From Prochlorococcus sp. MIT 0603 (GTDB lineage: Bacteria; Cyanobacteriota; Cyanobacteriia; PCC-6307; Cyanobiaceae), in assembly GCF_000760215.1 (NCBI RefSeq), contig NZ_JNAW01000002.1:186001-250000 (forward strand): a DNA stretch of 64,000 bases, written 5' to 3'. Numbering within the stretch: position 1 is the stretch's first letter; each line of letters begins with the position of its first letter. The position numbers and the translations under genes were made by a program. The notes under the pieces were generated by a model that made no database searches, had not been told where the DNA came from, and worked only from the letters and a program-made list of their open reading frames with translations. This document shows positions 33,723-42,443 of this stretch, piece after piece.

Positions 33723-35033
33723 TTGATCAGTCCATACAACAATTTATGTGTTCTTGATCCTTCTAGGGAGGGCTATAAGTTCAAAGGAATTGCTAGTGTG
33801 ACTGAGTTTCTACAAGATAATCAGCTTTCAATAGAAGCCCAATCTGCTGAGGTTGATAATTCTCTCTTAAAGATCAGTCAAACTCAGCCAGATGGTAAAG
33901 AAGCTTTGCTCTCACTGAGGTGCAGAGTCAGTCATTCGATAGTTGAAAAAATCAATTTGATCTATGAACAAAAAAACAAATTTCACGAAATCGAGAAAGA
34001 AGATATGTGTGTTTATGTTCTTGATGATGCCGGAGAGACTTTCCTTAGGCTTCCACGTAAAACTGAGCAAGGATCTGTTGAACTTGAAAAACAACCTTTC
34101 ACATGGGCGACTCTCTCCACTCTTTCAATAAATCCTCTTAGACCTTTTGGTGCCGATATTCTTTATAACTTTAACCCTGATCTCTCCAACCTCTCTACAT
34201 GGACAAAAAGGAAAGTTAATAGCAATTCAGAATTAAGATCTTACTTGAGACAAAAGGGTTGCCTGCTCATTAGTGACTGGGCACTACTGGCCGATAGTTC
34301 TCCCAGAAGAATTAAAGAAGCATGGGAATTGTATTGCTCAGGGGACTCATTTTTGGGAGTTAATGATGTACAAAAACTCCATCAGTCTTACCTAATTAAT
34401 TACAAACAAGCAAAAGCACATCATCGAAAAGTCAAAGGAAGACAAGACAGATGGGAACCTGATAAAGACTTCCTATCTTCTCTAGAGCCCACTCAAAATA
34501 ATGATGAGCAACTAACTGCAATGGCTACTGCTATTCGTCGATATATGGGGGGAGCAGACATAAGGAGAAACAGGGCTGAATTAAATGAAGAAATTTTGGA
34601 TGATTCTCAATCTGCCGATGTCTCATTACCAAGTAAGGATCTGATTCAACAGATTCAGCATTCGCTCCAACAATTTGGTCTTCCCATTATCAAAAGGGCA
34701 ATCGATGCCGATCGTTCAAAATGGCAGAAAGATGCAAGCAGACAATTGGCCTGGGAACTATATAGTCAAGGAATGGGGCAAAGAGAAATTGCAACGCGCT
34801 GCGATCACAAACAAGGATGGGTCAGTAAGCTATTGGAAGAAAAAACTCTCTCTGAATCAATTGCTCAAGAAGCCTCTTTATCACTTGTCAGGCGTTCTGG
34901 ATTTCAAGAAATCCGAAAAGATCCCCAAGGCCTTGATCGCATGATTGATCAATTAAGGAATCACTTGGTTTCTTCAGAACAAGAGGGTGATATATCACCC
35001 CTTAGGAAAATGGTTAAATCAGCTTTGAATTAA
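33723..35033 (+). CDS. Divergent sigma-70-like regulator
   Basis: A 436-residue protein, start TTG 33723. The middle (FNPDLSNLSTW, ELRSYLRQKG, ISDWALLADSS) resembles a group of cyanobacterial sigma-70-like proteins with a DWALL segment. The C-terminal part has a helix-turn-helix (LAWELYSQGMGQREIATRCD, then GWVSKLLEEK) like region 4 or a resolvase-type domain. It overlaps the next gene by one base (TAATG). I infer that it reads the element promoter class; a plain DNA-binding protein is the alternative. Confidence 0.5.
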   Translation: MISPYNNLCVLDPSREGYKFKGIASVTEFLQDNQLSIEAQSAEVDNSLLKISQTQPDGKEALLSLRCRVSHSIVEKINLIYEQKNKFHEIEKEDMCVYVLDDAGETFLRLPRKTEQGSVELEKQPFTWATLSTLSINPLRPFGADILYNFNPDLSNLSTWTKRKVNSNSELRSYLRQKGCLLISDWALLADSSPRRIKEAWELYCSGDSFLGVNDVQKLHQSYLINYKQAKAHHRKVKGRQDRWEPDKDFLSSLEPTQNNDEQLTAMATAIRRYMGGADIRRNRAELNEEILDDSQSADVSLPSKDLIQQIQHSLQQFGLPIIKRAIDADRSKWQKDASRQLAWELYSQGMGQREIATRCDHKQGWVSKLLEEKTLSESIAQEASLSLVRRSGFQEIRKDPQGLDRMIDQLRNHLVSSEQEGDISPLRKMVKSALN

Positions 35034-36250
35034 TGCCTGAAAACCTTCCTACTCCTGAACCCCTTGAAGCGTTTACGATCCCAGAAGGATCAATCTTGTT
35101 AGATACTAACGATCTTATTGATCCAAGAAGTTTTGCAATAGCTGGTCTTAAAAAGCTTCTAATAGAGCGAGAAATAGACTTAGCTCTTGGGCCAGAACTC
35201 GATCTAGATAATCCCAACAGACTTATCAGTTTAAATCGCTTCGCAGTGCAAATAGTTACTGCTGGAATTAATGCAGATGAAATAACAATTCCGATGAATC
35301 ATTGGTATCGCAATGGAGCTGCACCTCAACTTCTCTTGGCTTGTCACGTCGATGATGAAAATAATTTAGTCTGGTTTTCTGGGGTCTTAACAGGGCCTGA
35401 GTTTAAAAAAGCCATATCTAATCAAATTGGACGTAAGAACGAAATCACAATTTCGACAAATGAATTTCAAGGAGGTATTGATCGCCTCTTGAGATTTGTA
35501 CGAATCCTCGAAACAGACGCCATCCCAAGAATGGCTCTCAACGAACAAGCTCAAACCCAATCATTCTTACAACCAATTAAAAAGACACTTCAATCTGGAT
35601 TATCAGTTGCTGTTTTTGTAGCAGGTGCAGTCATCTTTGGACCAGCAATTTTCAGACCAAGATTGATCGGAAATATAGCGATGCTCTCTGGAGATCCAAT
35701 AGAAATGTCTGCCTATAAGACGCGAAGTTCTTATTCAGGTGATCCAATAGAAATATGTCTACTAACACCAAATGTCATAACCACTAGCGTAAAACCTGTC
35801 GCCAAAATTTCTATTGACCGACCCATTGTTTTCCCCTTAGAACCACTCAATGAAATCAAGGTTTATAGAAATGGAGAGTTGCTTTGGAGAAAAGGAAGAA
35901 CCTCAACAATCAACTTGATTGGTCCAATTCCATGGCCTAATGAGATCACACCAATTAAAGCGAATGAAAAACTTCTTTTAAGCATTACTAAAAAAGGTAG
36001 TTCCCTAGGAGAAGAAGCAACGATTACTTTACAAGCAAACTCTCAAGAGTCATTTCAAAAGCTTACTGATTTAGAGAACTCTCTTGGAAATAAGAAATCC
36101 AAGTGGATTAGCACTATTAATCAACAACTGAAAAATGATCGAAACCTTGCTTTGACATTACTATTTTCAGAGAAGGCTCCTAAATCCAAAGCCTTAAATC
36201 AAGCAAGATCAATTGTCTTAAGCAAAGAAGGTTGCACAAGGACTAAATAG
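35033..36250 (+). CDS. DUF1822-like protein with membrane segment
   Basis: A 405-residue protein. The N-terminal half has NRFAVQIV, then LLACHVDDENNLVWFSGVLT, which is like DUF1822 proteins. A hydrophobic segment at about residue 187-205 (SGLSVAVFVAGAVIFGPAIF) probably crosses the membrane, and the rest is a soluble beta-rich region. In other cyanobacteria DUF1822 genes neighbour sigma-like and CHAT-TPR genes, as here. It may act as a membrane-bound regulator of the sigma-like protein. Confidence 0.5.
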   Translation: MPENLPTPEPLEAFTIPEGSILLDTNDLIDPRSFAIAGLKKLLIEREIDLALGPELDLDNPNRLISLNRFAVQIVTAGINADEITIPMNHWYRNGAAPQLLLACHVDDENNLVWFSGVLTGPEFKKAISNQIGRKNEITISTNEFQGGIDRLLRFVRILETDAIPRMALNEQAQTQSFLQPIKKTLQSGLSVAVFVAGAVIFGPAIFRPRLIGNIAMLSGDPIEMSAYKTRSSYSGDPIEICLLTPNVITTSVKPVAKISIDRPIVFPLEPLNEIKVYRNGELLWRKGRTSTINLIGPIPWPNEITPIKANEKLLLSITKKGSSLGEEATITLQANSQESFQKLTDLENSLGNKKSKWISTINQQLKNDRNLALTLLFSEKAPKSKALNQARSIVLSKEGCTRTK

Positions 36251-36348
36251 TGAAAATGATTAGAGTTATATCTTTAACTAAACTCGTATGAACTAATTAG
36301 AATCACCTGCCTTGAATTAGCAGTATTTACTGTTTATAAACAATGTTC

Positions 36349-36396
36349 GGTCTTCGATTTGATTTATATGTCTTATTTGTGGTAGATATAGAAGTT
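36349..36396 (+). promoter_or_regulatory. Conserved leader of H1-like gene, copy 1
   Basis: TCTTCGATTTGAT, TATATG, CTTAT and TGTGGTAGA recur in order before all three H1-like genes (here, 47942, and 61281 on the minus strand). A promoter or leader element. Confidence 0.55.
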
Positions 36397-36416
36397 CGAA
36401 ATTAACCCCCTGCTTA

Positions 36417-36959
36417 ATGTCTCAACTAAAAATCAATATCTCTCCAAAGGCGGAGGCAATGATTGCGACTCTCCAGAAGGAGATCTTTAACCGTCGTCGT
36501 AAGAAGATCACAGCAGTAGGTGTGGTTGAATCTCTTGTCGAAAGTGGTGCGAAGTCACAATCTGACAAGCGTTACGCCTCTTCTTGGAAGAATCTAATTA
36601 AGGATATTGAGAAGGCAGCAAAGCAGACAGAAGTACACGGCAATAAGCCAGCAAATGTAACCGCTGAAGAGTGGGCAATGCTTGTAGCACATCGCACTCG
36701 CAAAGGATCTACTACTAAGAAAGCTGCTGCTAAGAAGCCAGCTGCTAAGAAAGCAACTGTTAAAAAAGCTGCTGCTGCTAAGAAGCCAGCTGCTAAGAAA
36801 GCAACTGTTAAAAAAGCTGCTGCTGCTAAGAAGCCAGCTGCTAAAAAAGCTGTTGCTAAGAAGCCAGTAGCTAAGAAAGCTGCACCAGCAACAACAGCAC
36901 CGAGAAAAGCTAGACGTGCTAAGAGAGCACCTGCTAAGCCAGCTGCAAAACTTGCATAA
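36417..36959 (+). CDS. Histone H1-like lysine/alanine-rich protein, copy 1
   Basis: A 180-residue protein. The first 95 residues are a conserved domain (KAEAMIATLQKEIFNRRRKK, SGAKSQSDKRYASSWKNLIK, EEWAMLVAHRTRKG). The rest is a Lys/Ala repeat of KKAAAKKPAAKK type ending RKARRAKRAPAKPA, like histone H1 tails. It probably binds DNA and compacts or protects it. Paralogues lie at 48006 and 60766; the tail of this copy has an internal tandem repeat. Confidence 0.8.
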   Translation: MSQLKINISPKAEAMIATLQKEIFNRRRKKITAVGVVESLVESGAKSQSDKRYASSWKNLIKDIEKAAKQTEVHGNKPANVTAEEWAMLVAHRTRKGSTTKKAAAKKPAAKKATVKKAAAAKKPAAKKATVKKAAAAKKPAAKKAVAKKPVAKKAAPATTAPRKARRAKRAPAKPAAKLA

Positions 36960-36985
36960 GGCAGTCTTCTAAAACTGATTTATTA

Positions 36986-37011
36986 AGTCGCTCTTAATGG
37001 GCGGCTTTTTT
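36986..37011 (+). terminator. Terminator after H1-like gene
   Basis: AGTCGCTC pairs (with two wobbles) with GGGCGGCT, followed by six T. It lies between convergent H1-like and recombinase genes. Confidence 0.7.
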
Positions 37012-38236
37012 ATTTGCTATTTACTCTTTCAAACTCAGCTGTTGTTCCACTCTTAGATGCCCAAGGGTATTCTCTGCAATGAGTTTCATAACTATGTCCC
37101 ATAGCGGTTGCCATCGAACCACCGTTTATATCAAGTTCATGTCCACGAACGCTATAACTGTGGCGAAAGCTGTAGGAACCTGCTCTTTCATTTCTCTTTT
37201 CAACTTTCTTAATTAGTTTCTGCCAACCTTTACGTCGTCTGAGGTATTTGACACAAGCTTCTCCTACTCCGTTTTTGCTTTGAAGAGGAGGAAGCCAAAA
37301 ACCTTTAGTGGCAAACAATGCAACTAAATTCCAATCTTGCTTAACTCCTTTTTTATTTATTGGATACAGCGGATATAACCGTCGAGGTTGGGTCATTCCT
37401 CCGCCTGCTCTTTTTTGATAGGAACACCATAAATATTCTTCCTTTGTTTTTTTATCAACTCTCTTCTCTAAATGTTTTAGTTCTTCAGGTCTTAATCCAA
37501 AAGCTGCCAGCAATTTAATTGCTCTTGCCCAATTCAAAGCAGCAGGTTTATCTCGAAGTAATCCATCGAAGTTCTCAAGGGAATCAATAAGATCAATTAT
37601 TTCTTGGTCTGTAACAGGGTGAACCTTTTGGCTTCTGGATGTAGCTGTTTTTCTTCCAATGTGATAACTGAGATCAGTTGGAGGAGTCAAATATTCAGGG
37701 AACCTCTGGACATTCACACAATATTTAAGGAATGCAGCAAGATTTCTAGCTCTTTGTTGTCTTGTCCTACTTCCAATTTCCCAATCTTCAGTGGTCTTGT
37801 TGATTAGTTCAGCTGGATTCTTAGGAGAATTTCTTCCAGTCATTAATGCAATTGCATCTTTGATGACAGGTTCATGTTCTTTTTTCCAAGTTGATTCTTT
37901 TATTCCAGTTCCACGGGTGAGCTTCTCAACCTTGTATTCCTTTAATGCTTTATCCCAATCTCGATCTTCATCTGGTTTTGGAGCTTTATCATCAGCAATA
38001 TCCACTGCTAAGGAAAACTCAATACCTTCAAGCATGAGTTTGTAAATATTTCTTATTCGGATATAAGCGTCATCAGCTTCATGCTCATTCCATTTGAAGG
38101 GTAAAACTCTTGAGGAGGGATTTTGATTTGGTGGTCTGTATCTGACTAAAACATTTCCTTTTCTAGGTACCACGTTTAAGTGTGTTTTTAGACCTAGCTT
38201 CTTAATTCGACGTCTAAATTCTTCTTCCCAAACCAT
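37010..38236 (-). CDS. Tyrosine recombinase (integrase) of element B
   Basis: A site-specific recombinase of 408 residues from ATG 38236 (MVWEEEFRRRIKKLG). The catalytic set is visible: Arg in AFGLRPEEL, His-x-x-Arg in FRHSYSVRGHE, His in AMGHSYETH and the nucleophile Tyr in CREYPW. It lies next to the right attachment copy and its arm sites, so it most likely moves element B in and out of tRNA-Pro. A longer frame to 38317 is open but lacks integrase-like residues. Confidence 0.9.
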   Translation of the reverse strand: MVWEEEFRRRIKKLGLKTHLNVVPRKGNVLVRYRPPNQNPSSRVLPFKWNEHEADDAYIRIRNIYKLMLEGIEFSLAVDIADDKAPKPDEDRDWDKALKEYKVEKLTRGTGIKESTWKKEHEPVIKDAIALMTGRNSPKNPAELINKTTEDWEIGSRTRQQRARNLAAFLKYCVNVQRFPEYLTPPTDLSYHIGRKTATSRSQKVHPVTDQEIIDLIDSLENFDGLLRDKPAALNWARAIKLLAAFGLRPEELKHLEKRVDKKTKEEYLWCSYQKRAGGGMTQPRRLYPLYPINKKGVKQDWNLVALFATKGFWLPPLQSKNGVGEACVKYLRRRKGWQKLIKKVEKRNERAGSYSFRHSYSVRGHELDINGGSMATAMGHSYETHCREYPWASKSGTTAEFERVNSK

Positions 38237-38299
38237 CTTGCGGGTGCCAAAGATTAATAAAAATATTCTGGCACACTCTTGGCACCTGACAACTGACGA

Positions 38300-38320
38300 G
38301 TGCCAAAAAGGTGCCAAAAT
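38300..38320. repeat. Recombinase arm site, right end of element B
   Basis: Same 21 bases as 15633-15653 (GTGCCAAAAAG then GTGCCAAAAT). Inverted TTGGCACC and TGGCAC lie at 38270-38288, so this side has more sites, as expected next to the recombinase promoter. Confidence 0.65.
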
Positions 38321-38450
38321 ACATTAATTGAGTGGTCACACGTGTGGACATCTTGAGACAGGCAGAACAATTGATAAGACAAGATTCTTTGAAACACTCT
38401 AGAATGACTGGGGTAAGCCGAATCTCGTCCTATCTCAATACATGAGAGAA

Positions 38451-38501
38451 GGTGCTTTGGGAGCACTAGGTCGCAGGTTCGAATCCTGTCGCCCCGACTA
38501 G
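38451..38501 (+). repeat. Attachment repeat, copy 3
   Basis: These 51 bases are identical to the tRNA-Pro 3' half and mark the right end of element B. Confidence 0.93.
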
Positions 38502-38570
38502 TAAAAATCTTTTATTTGCAATAGATTTGGCTATGCTGTGGCTGAGTCTAATTTTTGTTGGCCCATTTGA

Positions 38571-38591
38571 GCCAACAAATCGCCAACAAAT
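38571..38591. repeat. 11-base-phased direct repeat beyond copy 3
   Basis: GCCAACAAAT occurs twice, 11 bases apart, 70 bases past the core. It has the same layout as the arm sites of elements A and B but another sequence, which suggests a third element starts here. Confidence 0.45.
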
Positions 38592-38653
38592 GCTTGAATC
38601 CGTTGCTATAGCAGAAGTGCTTGGAGCACTGGGTCTTGGACGGTTTTATAAGT

Positions 38654-39013
38654 ATGGCTAGAGCAACAAAAGCTGAATTAGAACTGCGCATTGGAGAAGC
38701 CGCTTCCATGCTTGCTCAAGGTGATGGAGCGACTGTTGTTACGGCCCATGTGGCCGACACTTATCGCTTGAGCCGTAGACAAGCTCGAAGAATTACAGCT
38801 GCTGCCTATGAATTACTTGTTCAGGATCTTGAAGATGTGGACTTAAGCAGACCACAAATGACCGCTCAATTAGTTGCCAACCTGCAAAGTGCTATTCAAA
38901 AAAGTCTTGTTCTAGGTCGAACATCAGCTGTCGCTACTAATGCACGAGCATTAATGAAGCTCTGCGGTCTTGCTGCTGATAATTCTTCTAGGCAACGTTC
39001 AAGAAAGCATTAA
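38654..39013 (+). CDS. Helix-turn-helix protein, terminase-small-subunit-like
   Basis: A 119-residue protein from ATG 38654 (MARATKAELELRIGEAASML). It has a helix-turn-helix (VADTYRLSRRQARRITAAAY) and a helical end, reminiscent of phage small terminase subunits. It is richer in G+C than its neighbours. Placed just inside the third attachment site it may be an element gene. The match is weak. Confidence 0.5.
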   Translation: MARATKAELELRIGEAASMLAQGDGATVVTAHVADTYRLSRRQARRITAAAYELLVQDLEDVDLSRPQMTAQLVANLQSAIQKSLVLGRTSAVATNARALMKLCGLAADNSSRQRSRKH

Positions 39014-39020
39014 TCAGCAA

Positions 39021-42000
39021 TTATGCGGCTAATGGTCCTTCTGCTCTTTTTCTTACAAACTCAATAAGGCTGCAAATTTTGTTTAAGTCAGATTCTTTGA
39101 AAAGTTCATCAGGTGAAGAAGCGTAGTTCGTGAAAGGTTGCTCATAAAGTCTCCCTACTTCCATTACCCCATGATGAGTTAAGTAATTGATGATTTCATT
39201 AACGAATTGGATTTGATTGGAGGTATAAGTTCCTTCACTTAGAAACTCTGAAAAGAGTTCTTTTGCTGCACTGCGATCCAGTCCGACAAGATGACGAATA
39301 AAAATCCCTAACCCTTCCTCTTCTTCTTTTACCTTGTTGATCATTGCTTGAGTTCCGGCGCCTTGTTCAATTAGGAATTTTTCCAGCTCTTCTAAGTCGG
39401 TTGAGGTCAGAGCTTGATTTCTTTTTAAACGTTGAATGGTTAAGTTTTCTTGGTATTGATCCAATAGATTTCTTGCTTTGAGGCGAAATTGATCAAATTC
39501 ATCTGAAGCTAATAGTCGAGTGCTATCAATTAATTCACCCTGCCCAATTGTGTCTTCAAAATTGGTGTAAAGAGGCTTTCTTGCTTTCTTCTCAATCAAT
39601 CCAACAAGTCCCCGTAGCTTTCTTCTTACGTCCTCGATCATCAAGGCAGTGGCATCTTGCCACCACTCATTGTTTTGCAAGTCTTGAATGAGAGATAACT
39701 CTGCGGCAACCATTGGGATACTTTCTTTTTCAGAAAGCAAGCCAGCAATTTCTTGAACTTGTTGCTGAAGTGTTTGATAAATAGGTTCTTGCCTGAGTTG
39801 AGCTATTTGAAGCTTGTAGAGCAAAAGATCAAAACGTTTGGCATCGGGATCATCTGCTTCTAATCCAAAAGGAAGGTATGCAATCGTTCCAGACAAAACA
39901 CTGCGATCAGATTCGTTAATCCCACCCCATGTTTCGGCTTTGCTAAATCGTTCAACTTGTTCAAGGTGTGGTCTAATCAAAAAATTATCTGGATTACATG
40001 AAGCGACCTCTGCTTTTAAGGCACCAGCAATTTGAGCACGATGCTGACTGAAGCTTTTTGGAAGTTGAGTTAAGTCATCACTGATTAATCCAGATGATGG
40101 ATCTTTATGTCCCCCTTTATCGAGAGATTGAAGTAACTCAAGACGAATCTTGAATAACTTGGCTGAAATCGTTTCTTGTTTTGAACCAGTCTCGACGCCA
40201 CCTTGCCCAAGGAAGTATTCAAGGTTTTGGCAATAATCAAAAATCCAAAAGAAGCTCTTATCTGATCCAGGACCAAACAAGTCAGGGCAAAGTCTTGTCC
40301 CGCGTCCAACCATTTGCCAAAACTTTGTTTTTGATCTCACCAGCTTGAAGAAAACCAGATTTACGATCTCAGGGACATCAATACCGGTGTCGAGCATATC
40401 CACTGAGATTGCTATGTCTAATGATTTTCTTGGATCAGAAAAATCCTCAATCATGCTCTGCGCATAGGGCGCGTAATTATCGATAACGCGAGCACACCGA
40501 CCTTTTAAGTGGGGATAGTTTGCATTGAATCGATCTTCAATAAAGACCGCATGATCATGGTTCTTAGCAAAGATGATTGTTTTACCAAGGCGATCACTAT
40601 CCTCTGCTCTTTGACCATTTGTCCAAAGATGTTCTAGAACTTTGTCGACTGTGTCTTTATTAAATAACCATTTATTGAGTGCACCTGAGTCAACTTGATT
40701 TGGTGGTGCTTGTTCTTCTGACCATTCCATTTCATCCCATTCAGCTTTCTCTTCATCTGAAAGCTCGTCGTAACGAATCCCTTCTCGTACAAAATGCAAA
40801 GGAACAGATAGCGCTTTAAAGGGATTTAGAAACTTATCTTCTACTGCTTGTGTAAATCCATATTCATCAGTTGGCATACCTATATCAAGATCAAATAATC
40901 CATATGTATTTCTATCGATCTCATCTTTTGGAGTTGCAGTTAATCCAACAAGAAGACTGTCGAAGTAATCAAAGATCGCAGCATATTTTTGGTAAACACT
41001 TCTATGAGCCTCATCAATAACAACGAGATCAAAATGACCAACCCCAAAGCGTCTTTGACCTGATTGATCTTCACTATCAATCAAGTTGCTTATTGTTGGA
41101 TAAGTGCTTAAGAAGACTCGTCCTTCGCCACCTTTATTGGTGACGAGATTCACAGGAGCGCAATCTGGTAGATGCTCCTTAAAGGCTTTTTCTGCTTGGT
41201 TAACAAGGGCAGTTCGATCGGCTAAGAACAAGACTCTTTTGACCCAGTTGCATCGAATTAATAGATCACAGAGACTAATAACAGTTCTTGTTTTTCCTGT
41301 CCCTGTCGCCATGACAAGTAGTGCTTTTCGTTTCTTTAATTCAAAGGATTCAGTTATACATCTAATGGCTCTTTGCTGGTAATCCCTTCCAGTAATGCTT
41401 TTGCTGATCTTTGTATCTTTAAGTGGCTTTAGGCTTTCTCTTCTACGGATCAATAGCTCCAGTTCATCTTTTTTGTAGAAACCTTGAACATCACGACGCG
41501 GATAGTTGTGGTCATCCCATATCAAATGTCGATAGCCATTGGATAAGAAGATGATTGGTCGTTGACCAAATTGAGTCTCTAAGCAATTTGCATATAACTT
41601 TGCTTGCTGTTGTCCGATGATTGGATCTTTGCTTGTCCTTTTGGCTTCTATTAAAGCAAGTGGCTTTCCATCGTCACCCCAAAGAACATAATCAACAAAG
41701 CCAATACCTTCATTGTTTGGCATTCCACTAACTTCTACTTCGTCAGAGCGACCCTTGCCTAGTTGCCACCCTGCTTCTTCTAAGTAGTGATCGATATAGA
41801 GCTTGCGAGTTTCAAATTCAGTGATGTCTTCTTCTGGTTCTTGCGTCGCTTTATTTGCCTTCTTGATCTCTGCTAGTTCTTTACGTAAACGCTCTAATTC
41901 GTCTTGATGAGAAGTGTTTTTAGCTTGTGCTTCTCGCAGTTCTTTATCTCTTTGGCTTAATTGATCAGCAAGAGTGGCTATTTGTTGTTTGCTTTGTTCA

Positions 42001-42443
42001 GGGACTTCATTGCCTTTTGGTAAAAGGTTTTTATCAAACTTAAGTCCTTTAACAGCTTGAGGGCTTCGCCCATAGGTAAGAGCAAACCAACGAAGAATTT
42101 GAAAGAGTTCTGATGCTGCAAGGACCGCATTCCCTTGACTGATTGGGTCGTTTCTATGAACTGCCTTATTCCCTAAATCCTTTAAGAGCTTGAATTTTCC
42201 TAGCAGCTGTTCCCCAACTAATTCTCTGAAATCAAAGGCATGAATCAGATTTGATAGTGATGATTCATATGGACGTCTAAGTGTGTTGTCGTGTTCATAA
42301 ATCCATTCGATGACTAGTTCTGTTGTACGACGAGAGTAGAAACATGCTGCTCTTGGGTCTACTAATGTATTTTCATTTACTTTCGAAACTGATTCTTCAA
42401 GCCAAAGGAAATCATGTATTAATGGTTTTAGTTGATTATTCAT
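39021..42443 (-). CDS. hsdR: Type I restriction enzyme, R subunit
   Basis: An 1140-residue protein of the EcoEI type. The N-terminal region carries a HEPN/DUF4145-like part and a coiled coil (about 165-200). The nuclease core has D and the ALIEAKRTS strand (about 250). Then come the helicase motifs ATGTGKTRT and DEAH, VGLTATP and the QMVGRGTRLCPD motif, and a C-terminal EcoEI-type domain. It cuts unmethylated DNA with translocation. It overlaps hsdS by four bases. Confidence 0.95.
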   Translation of the reverse strand: MNNQLKPLIHDFLWLEESVSKVNENTLVDPRAACFYSRRTTELVIEWIYEHDNTLRRPYESSLSNLIHAFDFRELVGEQLLGKFKLLKDLGNKAVHRNDPISQGNAVLAASELFQILRWFALTYGRSPQAVKGLKFDKNLLPKGNEVPEQSKQQIATLADQLSQRDKELREAQAKNTSHQDELERLRKELAEIKKANKATQEPEEDITEFETRKLYIDHYLEEAGWQLGKGRSDEVEVSGMPNNEGIGFVDYVLWGDDGKPLALIEAKRTSKDPIIGQQQAKLYANCLETQFGQRPIIFLSNGYRHLIWDDHNYPRRDVQGFYKKDELELLIRRRESLKPLKDTKISKSITGRDYQQRAIRCITESFELKKRKALLVMATGTGKTRTVISLCDLLIRCNWVKRVLFLADRTALVNQAEKAFKEHLPDCAPVNLVTNKGGEGRVFLSTYPTISNLIDSEDQSGQRRFGVGHFDLVVIDEAHRSVYQKYAAIFDYFDSLLVGLTATPKDEIDRNTYGLFDLDIGMPTDEYGFTQAVEDKFLNPFKALSVPLHFVREGIRYDELSDEEKAEWDEMEWSEEQAPPNQVDSGALNKWLFNKDTVDKVLEHLWTNGQRAEDSDRLGKTIIFAKNHDHAVFIEDRFNANYPHLKGRCARVIDNYAPYAQSMIEDFSDPRKSLDIAISVDMLDTGIDVPEIVNLVFFKLVRSKTKFWQMVGRGTRLCPDLFGPGSDKSFFWIFDYCQNLEYFLGQGGVETGSKQETISAKLFKIRLELLQSLDKGGHKDPSSGLISDDLTQLPKSFSQHRAQIAGALKAEVASCNPDNFLIRPHLEQVERFSKAETWGGINESDRSVLSGTIAYLPFGLEADDPDAKRFDLLLYKLQIAQLRQEPIYQTLQQQVQEIAGLLSEKESIPMVAAELSLIQDLQNNEWWQDATALMIEDVRRKLRGLVGLIEKKARKPLYTNFEDTIGQGELIDSTRLLASDEFDQFRLKARNLLDQYQENLTIQRLKRNQALTSTDLEELEKFLIEQGAGTQAMINKVKEEEEGLGIFIRHLVGLDRSAAKELFSEFLSEGTYTSNQIQFVNEIINYLTHHGVMEVGRLYEQPFTNYASSPDELFKESDLNKICSLIEFVRKRAEGPLAA

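Larger units (their letters stand above)
15555..38501. mobile_element. Element B, tycheposon-like integrative element at tRNA-Pro
   Basis: The element is bounded by attachment copies 2 and 3. It has an excisionase-like gene at the left end, a tyrosine recombinase at the right end, a stripped-down replicative helicase, a sigma-like regulator pair and a large cargo of secreted proteins. tRNA-anchored ends, a tyrosine recombinase and a replication helicase with variable cargo are the known traits of tycheposons in Prochlorococcus. The complete recombinase catalytic set suggests it could still be mobile. Confidence 0.87.

Noticed and set aside
36300-36325. GAATCA-N13-AGCAGTA upstream of the first H1-like gene
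   Set aside because: Second box does not fit and the distance to the start (about 117 bases) is twice that of the real set.
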